Below, in pieces: positions 41,375 to 52,119 of a DNA stretch of 64,000 nucleotides; the stretch's first letter is position 1, and each line of letters starts with the position of its first letter. The notes below the pieces were generated by a model that saw only the letters and a list, made by a program, of their open reading frames with translations, was not told where the DNA came from and ran no database searches. The stretch is taken from positions 1,757,628 to 1,821,627 of the forward strand of contig PCDI01000002.1 of the NCBI GenBank assembly GCA_002778195.1, read 5' to 3'. Position numbers and translations under genes: made by a program. Origin of the DNA: Raffaelea ambrosiae (Eukaryota > Ascomycota > Sordariomycetes > Ophiostomatales > Ophiostomataceae).

Positions 41375-44300
41375 ATGGATCGCCAGAGCCGGCTGAGGCG
41401 GAGAAGAGGTAAGTGGCCCACTTGGGCCCGTTGTGCCCCCAGCAGGCTGTGTCATTCATACTAATCCACTCTCACTCAAGAGCGCCAACTACTTGACAAG
41501 CAATATGAGATCATCCGATCCTTCTATCCTTCACGAAGCATCCCCCCCAGCCCACTGCGCATCGAACGGACGGACGAGCTCAAGCTCAGCGACGAGCTCA
41601 TCGACAACCTCCTTGGCCGCCCCGACACGCGGGCTTCGTCTAAGAAGAAGCATCCGCTGTCTGAGGACGAGCACCAAGGCAACCTTCAGAGCGACAGCAG
41701 CGACGACGACGACGACGACGACGACGACATGAGCGGACAGGACAATCGCGGCGAGAAGCAGAGCGGCGACAGCGGAAGGTCTGGCAGCCGTGACGACAGT
41801 GTCGACGACAGGGACGAAGATGCCGGCTCAGAGAAGTCCCAGGAGAGCGCCGGCGGCAGCGGCGACGGCCGGCGCGACGATGATGAGGGAGGAGACGAGA
41901 ACAAAGACAAGCCGCAGCAGAACGACACCGGCGACGATCAGGAGGCCCAAGAGGAGGCCCGCGAGGATGAAGACCGCGATGCAGCTCCTGAGGAGGAGGA
42001 GGCGCAGGCCACGGCTGCGCAAGCCACTCTTCCCCGCGACTCGGTTGCCCGAGACTCTCTAACCCGGCAGTCTGACTCCCAGGAGGACTCAGCCTCGCAG
42101 GATTCCATGCCTCGGGACACTCCCCAAGCCACACCCGCTCGCGACCTTTCCTCCCAGAGCACCCCCCCACAAGAGACCCCCTCCCAGGATGCCGCCTCAG
42201 ATGGCACCACCGCGCGGGAATCTACCACGCGCGACGACGAGGAGCTGCCTGACGCGCCGCCCTTGGTAAATGCTCCTCCTTCGGACAGCCTCGATGAGGA
42301 CGACATCTCGCCCACGCCGACAGACCCAGTGGTCATCGACTACGACTGCATCGTGGTGAAGACTGAGGAAGGCTGCGAGCCAGACGCTTCGCTTCCCACC
42401 CACGTGCCCATAGCGGGCTTCATGGCCGAGAAGCCCCGCCGGAAGCCGCTGCCGTCCGGACGCCCTCGGCGCGAGGAAGCCGAGTCCGAAAGGGCAACAT
42501 CTCGCGAGACTTTGCCACAAACTCAGACTGTGGAACGGGATCCTGCCCGGGAGCCACAGTCTGCCCACAGCACCGAGCGCGATGAGCCAGTGCAGACCAG
42601 TGGCAACCAGGTCCACCAGCAGTCTCCTGAGGTTGACACCGAAATGCAGCAGGATGAGCCACACGTGGAGCATCGCCAGCAACAAATTCAGCAGCAGGCC
42701 CAGCAGCAGGCCCAGCAGCAGCCGCAATACAAGGTGGTCGGCCCCTCTGTGCGCCAGCGCCTACCCGCTCGGCGGCCTTACACCCAGCCCCGTCTCCGCC
42801 GCAAGCGCAATTGGCAGCAGCAGGCCATCCACAACCAGTGGCAGGACATTGAGCGCCAGGCACAGCAGCGCCACTTGTCGTCGGTGTCGCCACGCACCCC
42901 TTCTTCTGGTCTCCCTCAGCAAATGTTCCCGCCTCCGCCTCCCGGTTTCAGTCAGCATCAGAGAGTGCCGCCGCTTGGCCGGTCCCAGTCTCCTGTGATG
43001 CTTGAAGACCCAGAAGACCCGGGCTCGGCTGTTTCTGCGGCTGGCGTTGACGCTTTCTGGGATCGCGCTCTTCAGAAACTGCGCCAGGAGAACGACAAAC
43101 GGCACCCTCGCACTCAAGCCATGCCCATGCAGAAGCCGCTGCCCACACCACACTCTCAACAGCAGCAGCAGCAGCAGCAGCAAATGCAACCTCCCGCGGC
43201 CGCACCAATGCCATGGGAGAGGCTGAGACAGCAATACCTGCAGCAGGAGCTCAAGCAGCGTGAGATTCAGGGCCAAGAGATGCGCGATCAGACTGCGGAA
43301 CGAGAGCTGAAGTCCCAAGAGCGCCAAGAGCGCGAACGCCGTGAGCTGGAGCTGCAAGAACGTCAAGTCCGCGAACTCACCGAACTGCATGAGCAGCAGA
43401 AACGTCAAGAGCAGGAGGAGCGCGACAGATTGTCTCGCGAGCGGTCGCAGCAGATTCAGCGGCCGCAAGCCCAGACCCAGGCCCAGACCCAGACCCAGGT
43501 GCGGCGACACACCCTCCCTGTGATCGACAAGGAAAAGCAAAAGCAGGACGACATGCAGCAGATGATTCTCGTTCAAGAAAAGAGACAACAAGAGCGTCTG
43601 CAGCAGGAGCGCCTGCAACGCGAGAAGCTGCAGAGAGACAGACGCTTGCAGGAGCAGCGGCTGCATGTCCACTACATGCAAAACGAGCGTATCCAGCAGG
43701 TGATGGTCGAACAAGGACGCCAGAAGCAGCTGCAGCTGCAGCAGCAGCAGCTACAGAAGCAGCAAGAGCAACAGCAGCAGCAGCGCCATGTTCCGCAGCA
43801 TCAGCAGCAGCATCAGCCTCACCACCCCCAGCAACACCAGCCTCGGCCTCAGTCTCAGCCCCAGCCTCACCTCCAGATGCAGCCCCAACACCATCGCTTC
43901 CAGCAGCCGCAGCAGCCGCCGCCGCAGCCACACCACCAGCAGCACCAGCCTGTGCAGCAACGCCAGCGCCCGCAGCAGCGTCAGCAACAGCAGCAGCCCG
44001 AGTACCGGCACGAAAAGAAGATGCAGCACCGATACCAGCACCACCAGCAGCACCAACCGTACCAACAATCCCCGGCTCATCAGCAACGGTCTCCGCAGCA
44101 GCACCAGCACCAGCAGCCTTTGCCGCGCGAACAGGAGCAGGAGCCGGTGGTGTACATTACGCGATCTGAGCGACTGGTGGCTACACCGGACGGTACCGTG
44201 ATGCGCGCACGGCAGCACCGTGATGAGGCTCGTCGGCGCGCTGTGGAAGCTGGACGTGAACGCATGCGCCGGCTTGACAGCGGTGAGCCGCTCCTGACTG

Positions 44301-44679
44301 TACGACCGGGTGACCAGAAGGAGGCACCGGATGGTACGTATGAAGTCTTGCAGGTCGAGCAAGACTGTATTCCCCCAAACTGCGATCCTTTGCCACTGCC
44401 GGGCCTCTACAGCAAGATGCCGTGCCCGTGCTGCAACATGTTCATCCGGAAGGACCGTAGCATTCTTCCGGAGGACGAATATGGACGTCCTGAGAAGGGA
44501 CGCGGGAAGGGTGAGTGTCTTTAGTTTTTATGTGTTGAGAGTTTTTGTAATTTTTTTTCATCCCTTTGTACGTCATCATGCCACTAACATTGCTCTTGAC
44601 AGAATACATCCCAATGAGTCTGCTGTACGACATGTTGCCGCCACCGCCTAAGGGCTACCCATTTTTGAATGACGATTAA
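41375..44679 (+). CDS. Orphan Gln-rich protein, 1,046 aa
   Basis: Exons 41375-41408, 41481-44510 and 44603-44679. Introns have GTAAGT/CTCAAG and GTGAGT/TGACAG borders. Family not recognised. Residues 12-75 are well formed (RQLLDKQYEIIRSFYPSRS, then TDELKLSDELIDNLLGRPD). Next come a nine-Asp run, an acidic region rich in Glu/Asp/Gln, and a repeated RDS/QDS segment with many TP/SQ pairs. Residues about 530-880 are a very long Gln/Arg/Glu coiled-coil-like stretch that grades into Gln/His/Pro repeats. The C-terminal 150 residues look folded: YITRSERLVATPDGTVMRAR, then DCIPPNC and PCPCCNMFIRKDR (Cys993, 995, 996), ending YDMLPPPPKGYPFLNDD. Two Cys in DCIPPNC plus CPCC could bind zinc, which is inference. 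Likely nuclear, uncertain. Confidence 0.75.
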
Positions 44680-45503
44680 GGTCGGATACGGGTTTGGGGA
44701 AGAGGGGAATAGCGTTGATTTGAGCATATGGACTGATCATTCGGAGCGAAATGGACTGGCTTGGTTTGGGGTGGGTGAGGGGGGGGTTGAATTTGGGGAT
44801 GCATTTACACCTCTGGCTAGGGACATGCATCACGGCGTTCTGGTATCGTGTTCTTTGGATCCGAGTACTTGCCTGTTTCCTGCTTATTGGGTTTTGTTCT
44901 TTGTTTGTGTATTTTTGTGGTTTGCTCTTTCTGGGTCTTATTCTCTTGGGCTGACTACATTTTGGATCTACCTGTTTAGATAGTACACAAAGGTTGGCGA
45001 GCGTGATCTTGCTCAGTATTTGGTCGCTTTTTGTCTCAAATTGATGATACTCTTCCTCTCTTCAAACTGAAAGCCGTTTACTGCAGTCACCACATATGTC
45101 CGGGTTGTGTCTCTTTTTTCTCTAATAATGGCGTTAGTGCGGATGTGAGGCTCTCTTAGCCACGTGTTGGCTTTGTTTTGTTGCAAAGCTGGTTTTTGTG
45201 CGAAAGGCGAGGCTATGACGACAGAAAAGTTCCAACATCCAACACATGGACGGTAGAGGCCGCACGTAAGATGCGCGCCAGGCATCACAAAATGAAGTCC
45301 GAAGAGAAAAAAAGGGAAAAAAAAGGGAGAAAAAAATTTAATGTAGCGAGATCTTGTCTGCACATTCACAGATGTGGAGACTTTCTGGTTGGCGAGCTCG
45401 TCGACCAAGACAAGCAAAGCAGAACACCACGACCAGCTCGTCGCCGACATTCTTTCTTTTCTTTTCTTTTTTTTTCTTTTTTTTTCTTTCTTTTGGGTTC
45501 ACA
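44680..45503. other. Intergenic region
   Basis: The spacer between two plus-strand genes, T-rich, with a poly-T/CT leader at 45450-45495 before the next start. No feature supported. Confidence 0.5.
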
Positions 45504-45987
45504 ATGCCTCCACAGCACCCCCCCAAGGTTGTGAACGGCCGCGAGTACCGCGACGCCGACTTCTTCTTCAAGGTCAACATCACACAGTCCATGTTGGACG
45601 GAGAGACGTACGAAGCCATCCGGGTCCCCTGCCGACACGATCTTGCCAAGATGCGGAGGATCGCCAAGAACGCGGGCCGCACCAAGGCGGAGCGCGAGTA
45701 CCACTATCGGATGATGGACGACGGCTACGGAGACAACCAGCCGTGCCGCCGGTGCGACGAAATCCACAGGCTCTTCCTGGAACAAGGTGTGGCGGTGGAG
45801 GAGGGCGACGACTGGGTGGACTTTGCGGAGGGGGAGGACGACGCGGATGGCGTGGCGAGCGACAAGCCCACGAGACAGACGCGTGTCGAGGAGAGCAGCA
45901 AGACGCAGACGAGGGCAGACAAGAGCAGCAAGCCGACACGGACGAGTGCCGCAAAGAGGGACATGCCGACAAAACATAACGGTGTCG

Positions 45988-46025
<38 letters not shown>

Positions 46026-46214
46026 ATCTATTACGATGCGGTCCAGTACAACACCGACGAGCTGGAGAGCAAGGTGGTGGGCCGTCTGCAGGAGGCCAGG
46101 TCGCTGGCCTTCTCGGAGGCTCTCCGGGACGACTACCACGACATGGGCAAGAATGTTCCGTGGTCTTTGCGGATGCGGCTGGGGTGGTACACCGGCAACT
46201 GGAGCATGTGGTGA
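45504..46214 (+). CDS. Orphan acidic protein, 236 aa
   Basis: A single exon starting ATG 45504 (ACAATGCC). The frame upstream is poly-Phe from T-runs and has no ATG. Family not recognised. The N-terminal 95 residues look ordered: VVNGREYRDADFFFKVNITQ, YEAIRVPCRHDLAKMRRIAK and NQPCRRCDEIHRLFLEQG. They contain three Cys (C in VPCRH and in PCRRCDE) that might bind metal. A Thr/Ser/Lys linker and a run of twelve Asp (45991-46026) follow. The C-terminus is again ordered (LESKVVGRLQEARSLAFSEA, then MRLGWYTGNWSMW). It converges on the 855-aa orphan gene. No signal peptide. Confidence 0.65.
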
Positions 46215-46487
46215 AGAGGGGGGGTGGAAGGTCATGTGTGTAGGGAAATGGGAGAGGTGAAGGTCTTTTGGTATAGATATCTTGTTGGGATGCAAGGTCG
46301 GGCAAAGGTCCTATCAGACGAGCCAAAAAAAAAAGAGTTCACTACATCCCATCGTGGAAAATACCCCAGAAAAAAAAGGTCAAATTTCCCCCAAACCAGT
46401 CGTTGCAGCCGAGGCAAATCCCTGTTCTCACGAACCCATTGTACAAGCAAACCCCCCAAGACGGACCAAAATCCAAATCGGCCTCAC

Positions 46488-49214
46488 TCAGACGCTGTAT
46501 CGGTCCAGCGTCGGCCGGTATTCCAGCCCCGACGGCCGGTCGTAGATCTCCAGGTCCAGCAGCGGGCGCATCGTCAGAATGTCGCCGTCCATCTGCCCAA
46601 AGTCGCGCAGGCAACGGTCCGCCACTGGGGAGGGGGGGGGTCAGTGTCTTTCATCTCGTGTCTGTCTTTCTTCACAAGGATTCCCCGGATTCTCCTCCCC
46701 CACGTACTGTGTAGCAGCCCTTGGAAGCTCTCGCTTCTCAAGATGCCCTCGGCCGACGGGCGCGGCGGCCCGCTCTCGCCAAAGAGCGCGCAGTACAGCT
46801 TGATCATCGCGCGGCGGACGTGCTGGATGGCATGGAAGGTGGCAATGTCCGGGCGCGGGGACTTGGCCTTTTTCTTGTCCGTCTTGGTGCGGGCCGGATC
46901 GTCGTGGGCCGCCGCCTCGGCACCGGCACCGGCACCGGCATCATCGGCGTCGTCATCGTCGGCGTCGTCGTCGTCGTCGTCGTCGTCGTCTCTTTTGCGC
47001 TTCCTTCTCTCAAGAGTGTTTTCCGTTTCCGTTCCCGTTTCCCCTTCCCCTTCCCCGGCCATGGTGCACATCGCACGGCTGGCTGGATGGTCGTCTCGTT
47101 CACTTTCTTCGTCTTCGTCGTCTTTGTCGTCTTTGTCGTCTTTGTCGTCTTCGTTGTCCTCGTCGTCTTCGTCGTCACCAGCTTCGTCCGCGTCGTCCGT
47201 GTCGTCCTCTTCCTCGTCTTCCCGATCGTCGTCTTCCCTGGCGCGGACGTCGTCTCTCTCCCGGTCCTCGGCCTCCCGGGTACAGCCGCCCAGGCTTGCC
47301 TCCCCTCCTCCTCCTCCTCCCTTGCTCTGCGCCTTCCCCGACGAGGAGGAAGAACGGAACATGAGCTTGTTGAGCGCCTCAATGTTGAGGCCCGTGATCA
47401 CCTCCAGCATGCGGCCCGAGTGGTTGCCGGCGCCGCCGCCGGACAACAGGTAGTGGAAGTAGTTGGTCCAGTCTTGGTCCACCTCCCGGTTGTGCGGCCA
47501 CCACGCCTCCGGCTTCATGTCGGCCCGCCGGTACATCTGCCCGGCCAGCGTGGTGTCCAGCCGCGTCGGCAGCGGGACCCCAAACTGCGTCTCCCGGTGC
47601 GTGCCCGCGATCACCAGGCCGGCCAGGGCCGCCTGCTTGCACAGCAGCGTGTACGTCAGGTTGTACAGCTGGTGCCAGAACAAGGTCTTTTCCGCGGGCG
47701 CCACGTAGAGGCCGGGCGGCCGCTCGCACGGCTCGCCAAAAAAGTGTTTCTCCTCGTCAATGTACGAAGCATCGTCCAGGATGCCTGGGAATTAGAGAGC
47801 TGGCCGATCTGAAAAAAAAACGATCTACAAAAAAAAAAAAGTACACGGAGACGTGCTCACCTAAATCCTTAAAGTGCGGGAGAAACTCATTCACAAAGTT
47901 GACATACTTGGTCGCCGCGCCTTCCATGCGGTGGCGGTCCAGGTGGCTCTTGACCATGTGCATGGCCACGTTGAGCTGCGCCCAGGTGCGGTAGTGGCCC
48001 GTCAGGATGGCGTGCTCCGAGATGGTCAGTCCGTCGTCGCGCCGCGGCGGCGGCGGCGGCGGCTGGTCCGCTGTGTCGTCGTCGTCGTCGTCGGCGCGAC
48101 CACCGGGGCTGTCACCGTGGTGGCCGCCCCGGTGGTCGCCCCGGGCGTCCCTGTCCCACCCTCTCTCGTAGGCAAACATGGGAAACCGCGCCAGATCGTC
48201 GTTGTCGGCCGCGCTCAGCCTCGACAACGGCAGCCGCGCCCTCCTCGTCGTCGTCCGCCGCCCCTCCCGCCGGCCGAGGCTGTCGCCGCGCTGGTGGTCG
48301 TCGTCGCCGCCGTCGCCGTCATCGTCATCACCGTTCTCGTCGTTCTCGTCTCCTCCTCCCAGATCGTCGTGAAACCGAAGGAATGGCATCGGCGCCTGCT
48401 CGTCTCCGCCCACATTGGTCTGGGGCACCTCGAAGAAGCCCGCGTTTGAAAACCCGCTGCTGACAAAGTACTTGGACCACGCCGCCGGCCGGCCCAGGAA
48501 GAACGGGTCGTCGTTGTCCGCGTTGAGCGAGTACGGGTTGAAGTTGAGCTGGAACGCCGTCTTGCGCCGCGCCTGCGTCTCCGTGATGGCCGTAAAGTAG
48601 GCGCCGCGCGTCGGCAGCTCGACGGGGATGGCGCGGCCGTTGCCGTCGATGAGCACGTTGCTGGGGGGGGCGCACGGGCTCGCGTCGTCCTTCTCGTCGT
48701 TCGCATCCCGTGGTTTGGGGGCCGGCTCCCGAATCGGCCGTCGCGTGCGGACGTTGTAGAACCGCACGGCGCTGAGGTGGGCCGTCATGGCGTCCACGGG
48801 CGGCAGAGGCCGGCTCGGGTCGGACCACGGCAAGGGGACGCCCGGGGGGGGGCTGGGGCCACCTGGTGGGTTGGGGTCGGTCGTCGGCACCACCGGCTGG
48901 CCATGGCGGCCCACGCTGTAGGCGGCCACGTATTCGTCGGCCAGGGCCACGGCCGGCGTGTCCCGCCTCAGCTTGACGTGGCTCAGCGCCTCCACCGCCG
49001 GGTCTCCGGGCGCGTACCACCACTCGAGCATCTCCCGCGGCAGCGGGATGGCCGTGTTCTGCTCGTAGACGCCAATCGGATGGTTCTCGTCTTGGTCGCC
49101 CAGCGGGCTGTAGTCGAGGGCACTGCCCGCCGAGAGGCTCAGGGCTGCGCTGTTGGCAGCCATGGCGTCCGTGGCCGTCATGCGGAGGCCGCCCGGCTTG
49201 TGGCTGGCTGCCAT
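46488..49214 (-). CDS. Orphan Asp/Glu-rich protein, 855 aa
   Basis: Exons 49214-47861, 47784-46708 and 46624-46488. Introns have GTGAGC/CCCAG and GTACGT/CCCCAG borders. I recognise no family. Ordered blocks alternate with low complexity. Residues 60-125 include IPLPREMLEWWYAPGDPAVE. Residues 225-290 include FFLGRPAAWSKYFVSSGFSN. About 420-570 include EHAILTGHYRTWAQLNVAMH, then EKTLFWHQLYNLTYTLLCKQ and DWTNYFHYLLSGGGAGNHSG. The C-terminus holds DIATFHAIQHVRRAMIKLYC and LEYRPTLDRYSV. Between these lie two acidic tracts, one nearly 60 residues of Asp/Glu/Lys, and a KRKRDDDD-type motif that could be a nuclear signal. It has the look of a fungal-specific nuclear or cytosolic protein; function unknown. 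Confidence 0.75.
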
Positions 49215-49351
49215 GGTGTATGTATGTTGGTTTGCTCGGTGGACGATGGCTGAAACCCGAATTGCCTCAAGAGGGAACAACGAAAAAATGAAAAAAATCC
49301 CGCTGTGGGCGCACAAGGAAAAAAAAAGAACACAAAGCCGTTATGATGACA

Positions 49352-49382
<31 letters not shown>

Positions 49383-52030
49383 GCCTTGCCTGTATCTGAG
49401 CAAGGGCCAGGGTTCGTGTGCGGCAGCACAAGCAGATCTTGGTTTGACAACCTCTCCCCTCCCCCCCTGCACGAGCAGTTGCTGTTTTGTTTTGCTTTGT
49501 GGGCTCGCAATGTTTACTTGAATGACATCACAAGCCATCAACCGCGCAGAGCTCTGTGTCGTCGAGTCAATGACGATGAGATGCCAGAGCCGGCCAGTGG
49601 AATGAGAAACCCTAGGTCTCGTGAACATCAATGGGTGAGTTTCCACTTCTCCTGTCAACGTGTGTATAGCCTGGTAGATGGGAAGAAGCCTCGTCCATAC
49701 AGAAACAGAGCGCTCTCTGCTGCCCTCGCCAAAGAGCAAAAGGACGCGGCTGAGAGGCCACCGCGAGCCTTCCCCCCNNNNNNNNNNNNNNNNNNNNAAA
49801 CGTACGCACCTGGTTTGTGTGGGTCGCTGTTTGTCCAGAAAAACGTTGCGCCAGGCTAAACAGGAAGGCTCTCCGGTTGACACAACGGGCATCTAGCCAT
49901 CCTTCATGTCTCGGAAGGGTTGAAGAGTAGCACGGACAACAAAAGCAGAAGGGAGGCAGAGGAGAGGAGGAGCGTGGAAGCGTTTCCCAAAGCAGGGAGG
50001 AGGAAGGCACACGCGATCAAAAAAGGTTGGGCTGAGCGATTTATGGGTTGACTCGTCTTGCTTTGTTTTCGTTTTCGTGTTTTCTGAATGTGTGTGTGTG
50101 TGTGTGTCTGTGTCTGTGTCTGCTCTGGTTGGGGGGGTTCTGCATGCAACATCCTGCATGTCTTGGATGTGAAAGTGCCACTACGTTTTGGATATTTGAG
50201 AATGCATGACAGGCTGGCACGAAGGTCCATTGGATCTGAACAAAATCTACATCGTGTGCAAGTTTTATTTTCTTTCTTTCTTTCTTTTTTTTTTTTTTTT
50301 TTTCCAATATTGTTGTCAATCACACATATCGAACCCCTTTTCAAAAGAGCAAAACTCCCAACACAACCGTCTTGCTCTGTGACCACAACTTCGGCTAGTA
50401 GCCGTGCATCAGCAAAACGCATCAGTTGACATGGCATCTTGCAGCACATTTGTTTTGGGGATGCAGGAGACTGGTCAACAGGACAAGTTGACAGTGCAAG
50501 TGGAGGTGCGCCAAGGCGTGGGAATGGCCGGAGCCTCTTGCCGGACGCCCTAATCCTGCAGGCTACCAGGACCCCCCTTGTCTCGAGGCACAGACACAGA
50601 AAACAACCCGAGCTGGGCACAACAGAGGGCAAAAGTAAAGGCTCTTTCTTTTCTCTCTCTCTCTCTCCCATTCTTCCCCTATCTTCTTCGGGCCTTTGCT
50701 TTCTGCTTTTCCTGCGAGATGAACCAAGTTGTTTTTGAATTGCTTTGTTTCTTCTTGGCTCGAATTGCTTTGTGTTTTGTTTCGTGCTTATGACAACAGC
50801 ATGGAACCACGTTGCGATCCAAACTGGCAACTTCCCCGGAGGCCCAGGTCGGGGAATTTGTTGGGTTTCATCGGAGCCTGACCATCCTGCTTCCCCAGGC
50901 TTGCCCGTTGGAGGGATACGACCCTTGGATCCTGTCTTTCCAGAAATAGGATGACATAAAAAAAGAACGACGGAAACAGGGGTGTTGAGATCTCGATCCT
51001 GGCGGAAGCCACCGCATTCAGACACTGTTTACAAAGAGAAGACAAGAAAAAAAAAACGTGGTCCATCAACATGTGAAAGCACGCGGTTTCCAGTGTGTTG
51101 TACTTTTCGCGATTCTTTCCTTGGGTTCTACTGTGTCTCCTCGTATGGAGAAGCCTTTGGTCCTATGGCCCCCAACAGGACCCCATGAATGCCCAGCGAC
51201 AAATACTTTTCCACACCACACTTCCCTGTTGCTTGGGTTGTACCCCGCCATTCGCACATCTCTTTCCCCGGTAATCACTCGTTCTCCTGTTTTCTTTTGT
51301 TTCGGGATTGGCCTCGATTACTCTTTCAGCTGACCGAAGGCTGCAAAGGGCTAGCCAGTTTCAGAACGACTGATCAGTGATCACAGCAATTCAAGGCGTG
51401 GGATACGATGTGTGTGTTGGCATAGTCGTACGAGTCAAATGCATGTATCTCAGAGAAACATTCCGCCCCGGTCGTGCTGTCTGCTCGGCCGCAATTCATG
51501 CTTGCATCCTGCCGTCTGTCCCGCCCAGAGGGGACTTTCTGCTGGGTCGACCTGCAGCTAAGATGATGCTATCCCAGCTTTGCTGCACCTGATCAATGGG
51601 GGTCCCACTGGCCGGTGCGACCCCTCTGGCAAGCTCCAACGTCCTCGTGTCGTAGTTCACTGCTGTATCTCTGTTTCATACGCGAGTGTTTTGTGTTTTT
51701 GCTGTCGTTTGCACGACCTGATCTTTCCATACCTACCACCTTGGTCCACCTGCACCTTCTTTACACAACTCGGAGCAGGGAGCAACCATAGTACAGCAAA
51801 GCGACAGTCACAAAATACTTTTCATGTACAGGAACACAATCGGGTTTGGAAAGCAGTGACGACGTTACTGTGAGAAAGCGCATGTGGCAACTATTGAAAA
51901 ATCGGGCCCTCCTTTTTCAGGCTAGAAGGTGCTCGTTTCAAGGCACTCGGCTAGTCATAGGGATCGGCTTTAAGCATGGGCTTATAAGATATGTTAGCAG
52001 AAAAGTTCTCAACAACAAGCGCAAGCAATC
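49215..52030. other. Gene-poor region with assembly gap
   Basis: About 2.8 kb with no supported gene. It has TG repeats at 49358-49382 and 50089-50110, a TTTC/T run at 50270-50302, and a 20-base gap of N (listed separately). Confidence 0.5.
49778..49797. other. Assembly gap (20 N)
   Basis: Twenty consecutive N, directly after a C6 run. A single ambiguous base also stands at 57392. Confidence 0.99.
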
Positions 52031-52112
52031 GGTGAGATGGCCGAGTTGGTTATGGCGTAGGATTAAGGTTCCTATGGAGCAATCCGCGTGGGTTCGAGTC
52101 CCACTCTCATCA
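52031..52112 (+). tRNA. tRNA-Leu (anticodon AAG)
   Basis: An 82-nt class II tRNA. The acceptor stem is GGTGAGA/TCTCATC with one G-U pair. The anticodon stem TAGGA/TCCTA encloses the loop TTAAGGT (anticodon AAG, reads CUU). The long variable arm TGGAGCAATCCGC is typical of leucine. The T-arm is GTGGG-TTCGAGT-CCCAC and the discriminator A. No intron is needed. Confidence 0.96.
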
Positions 52113-52119
52113 TTTTTTT
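52113..52119 (+). terminator. Pol III terminator of tRNA-Leu
   Basis: Seven T follow the discriminator base of the tRNA-Leu gene. Confidence 0.85.

Noticed and set aside
42761..43714. Minus-strand Leu-rich frame resembling a membrane protein
   Set aside because: The Leu runs are the reverse complement of CAG/CTG Gln repeats of the real gene.
47000..47340. Possible transposon or simple-repeat insertion in the 855-aa gene
   Set aside because: The GAC/GAA repeats keep the frame and flanking exons splice correctly, so they are homopeptide tracts of the gene.
49358..50110. Possible telomere-like or centromeric TG repeats
   Set aside because: These are short dinucleotide microsatellites, not TTAGGG arrays.
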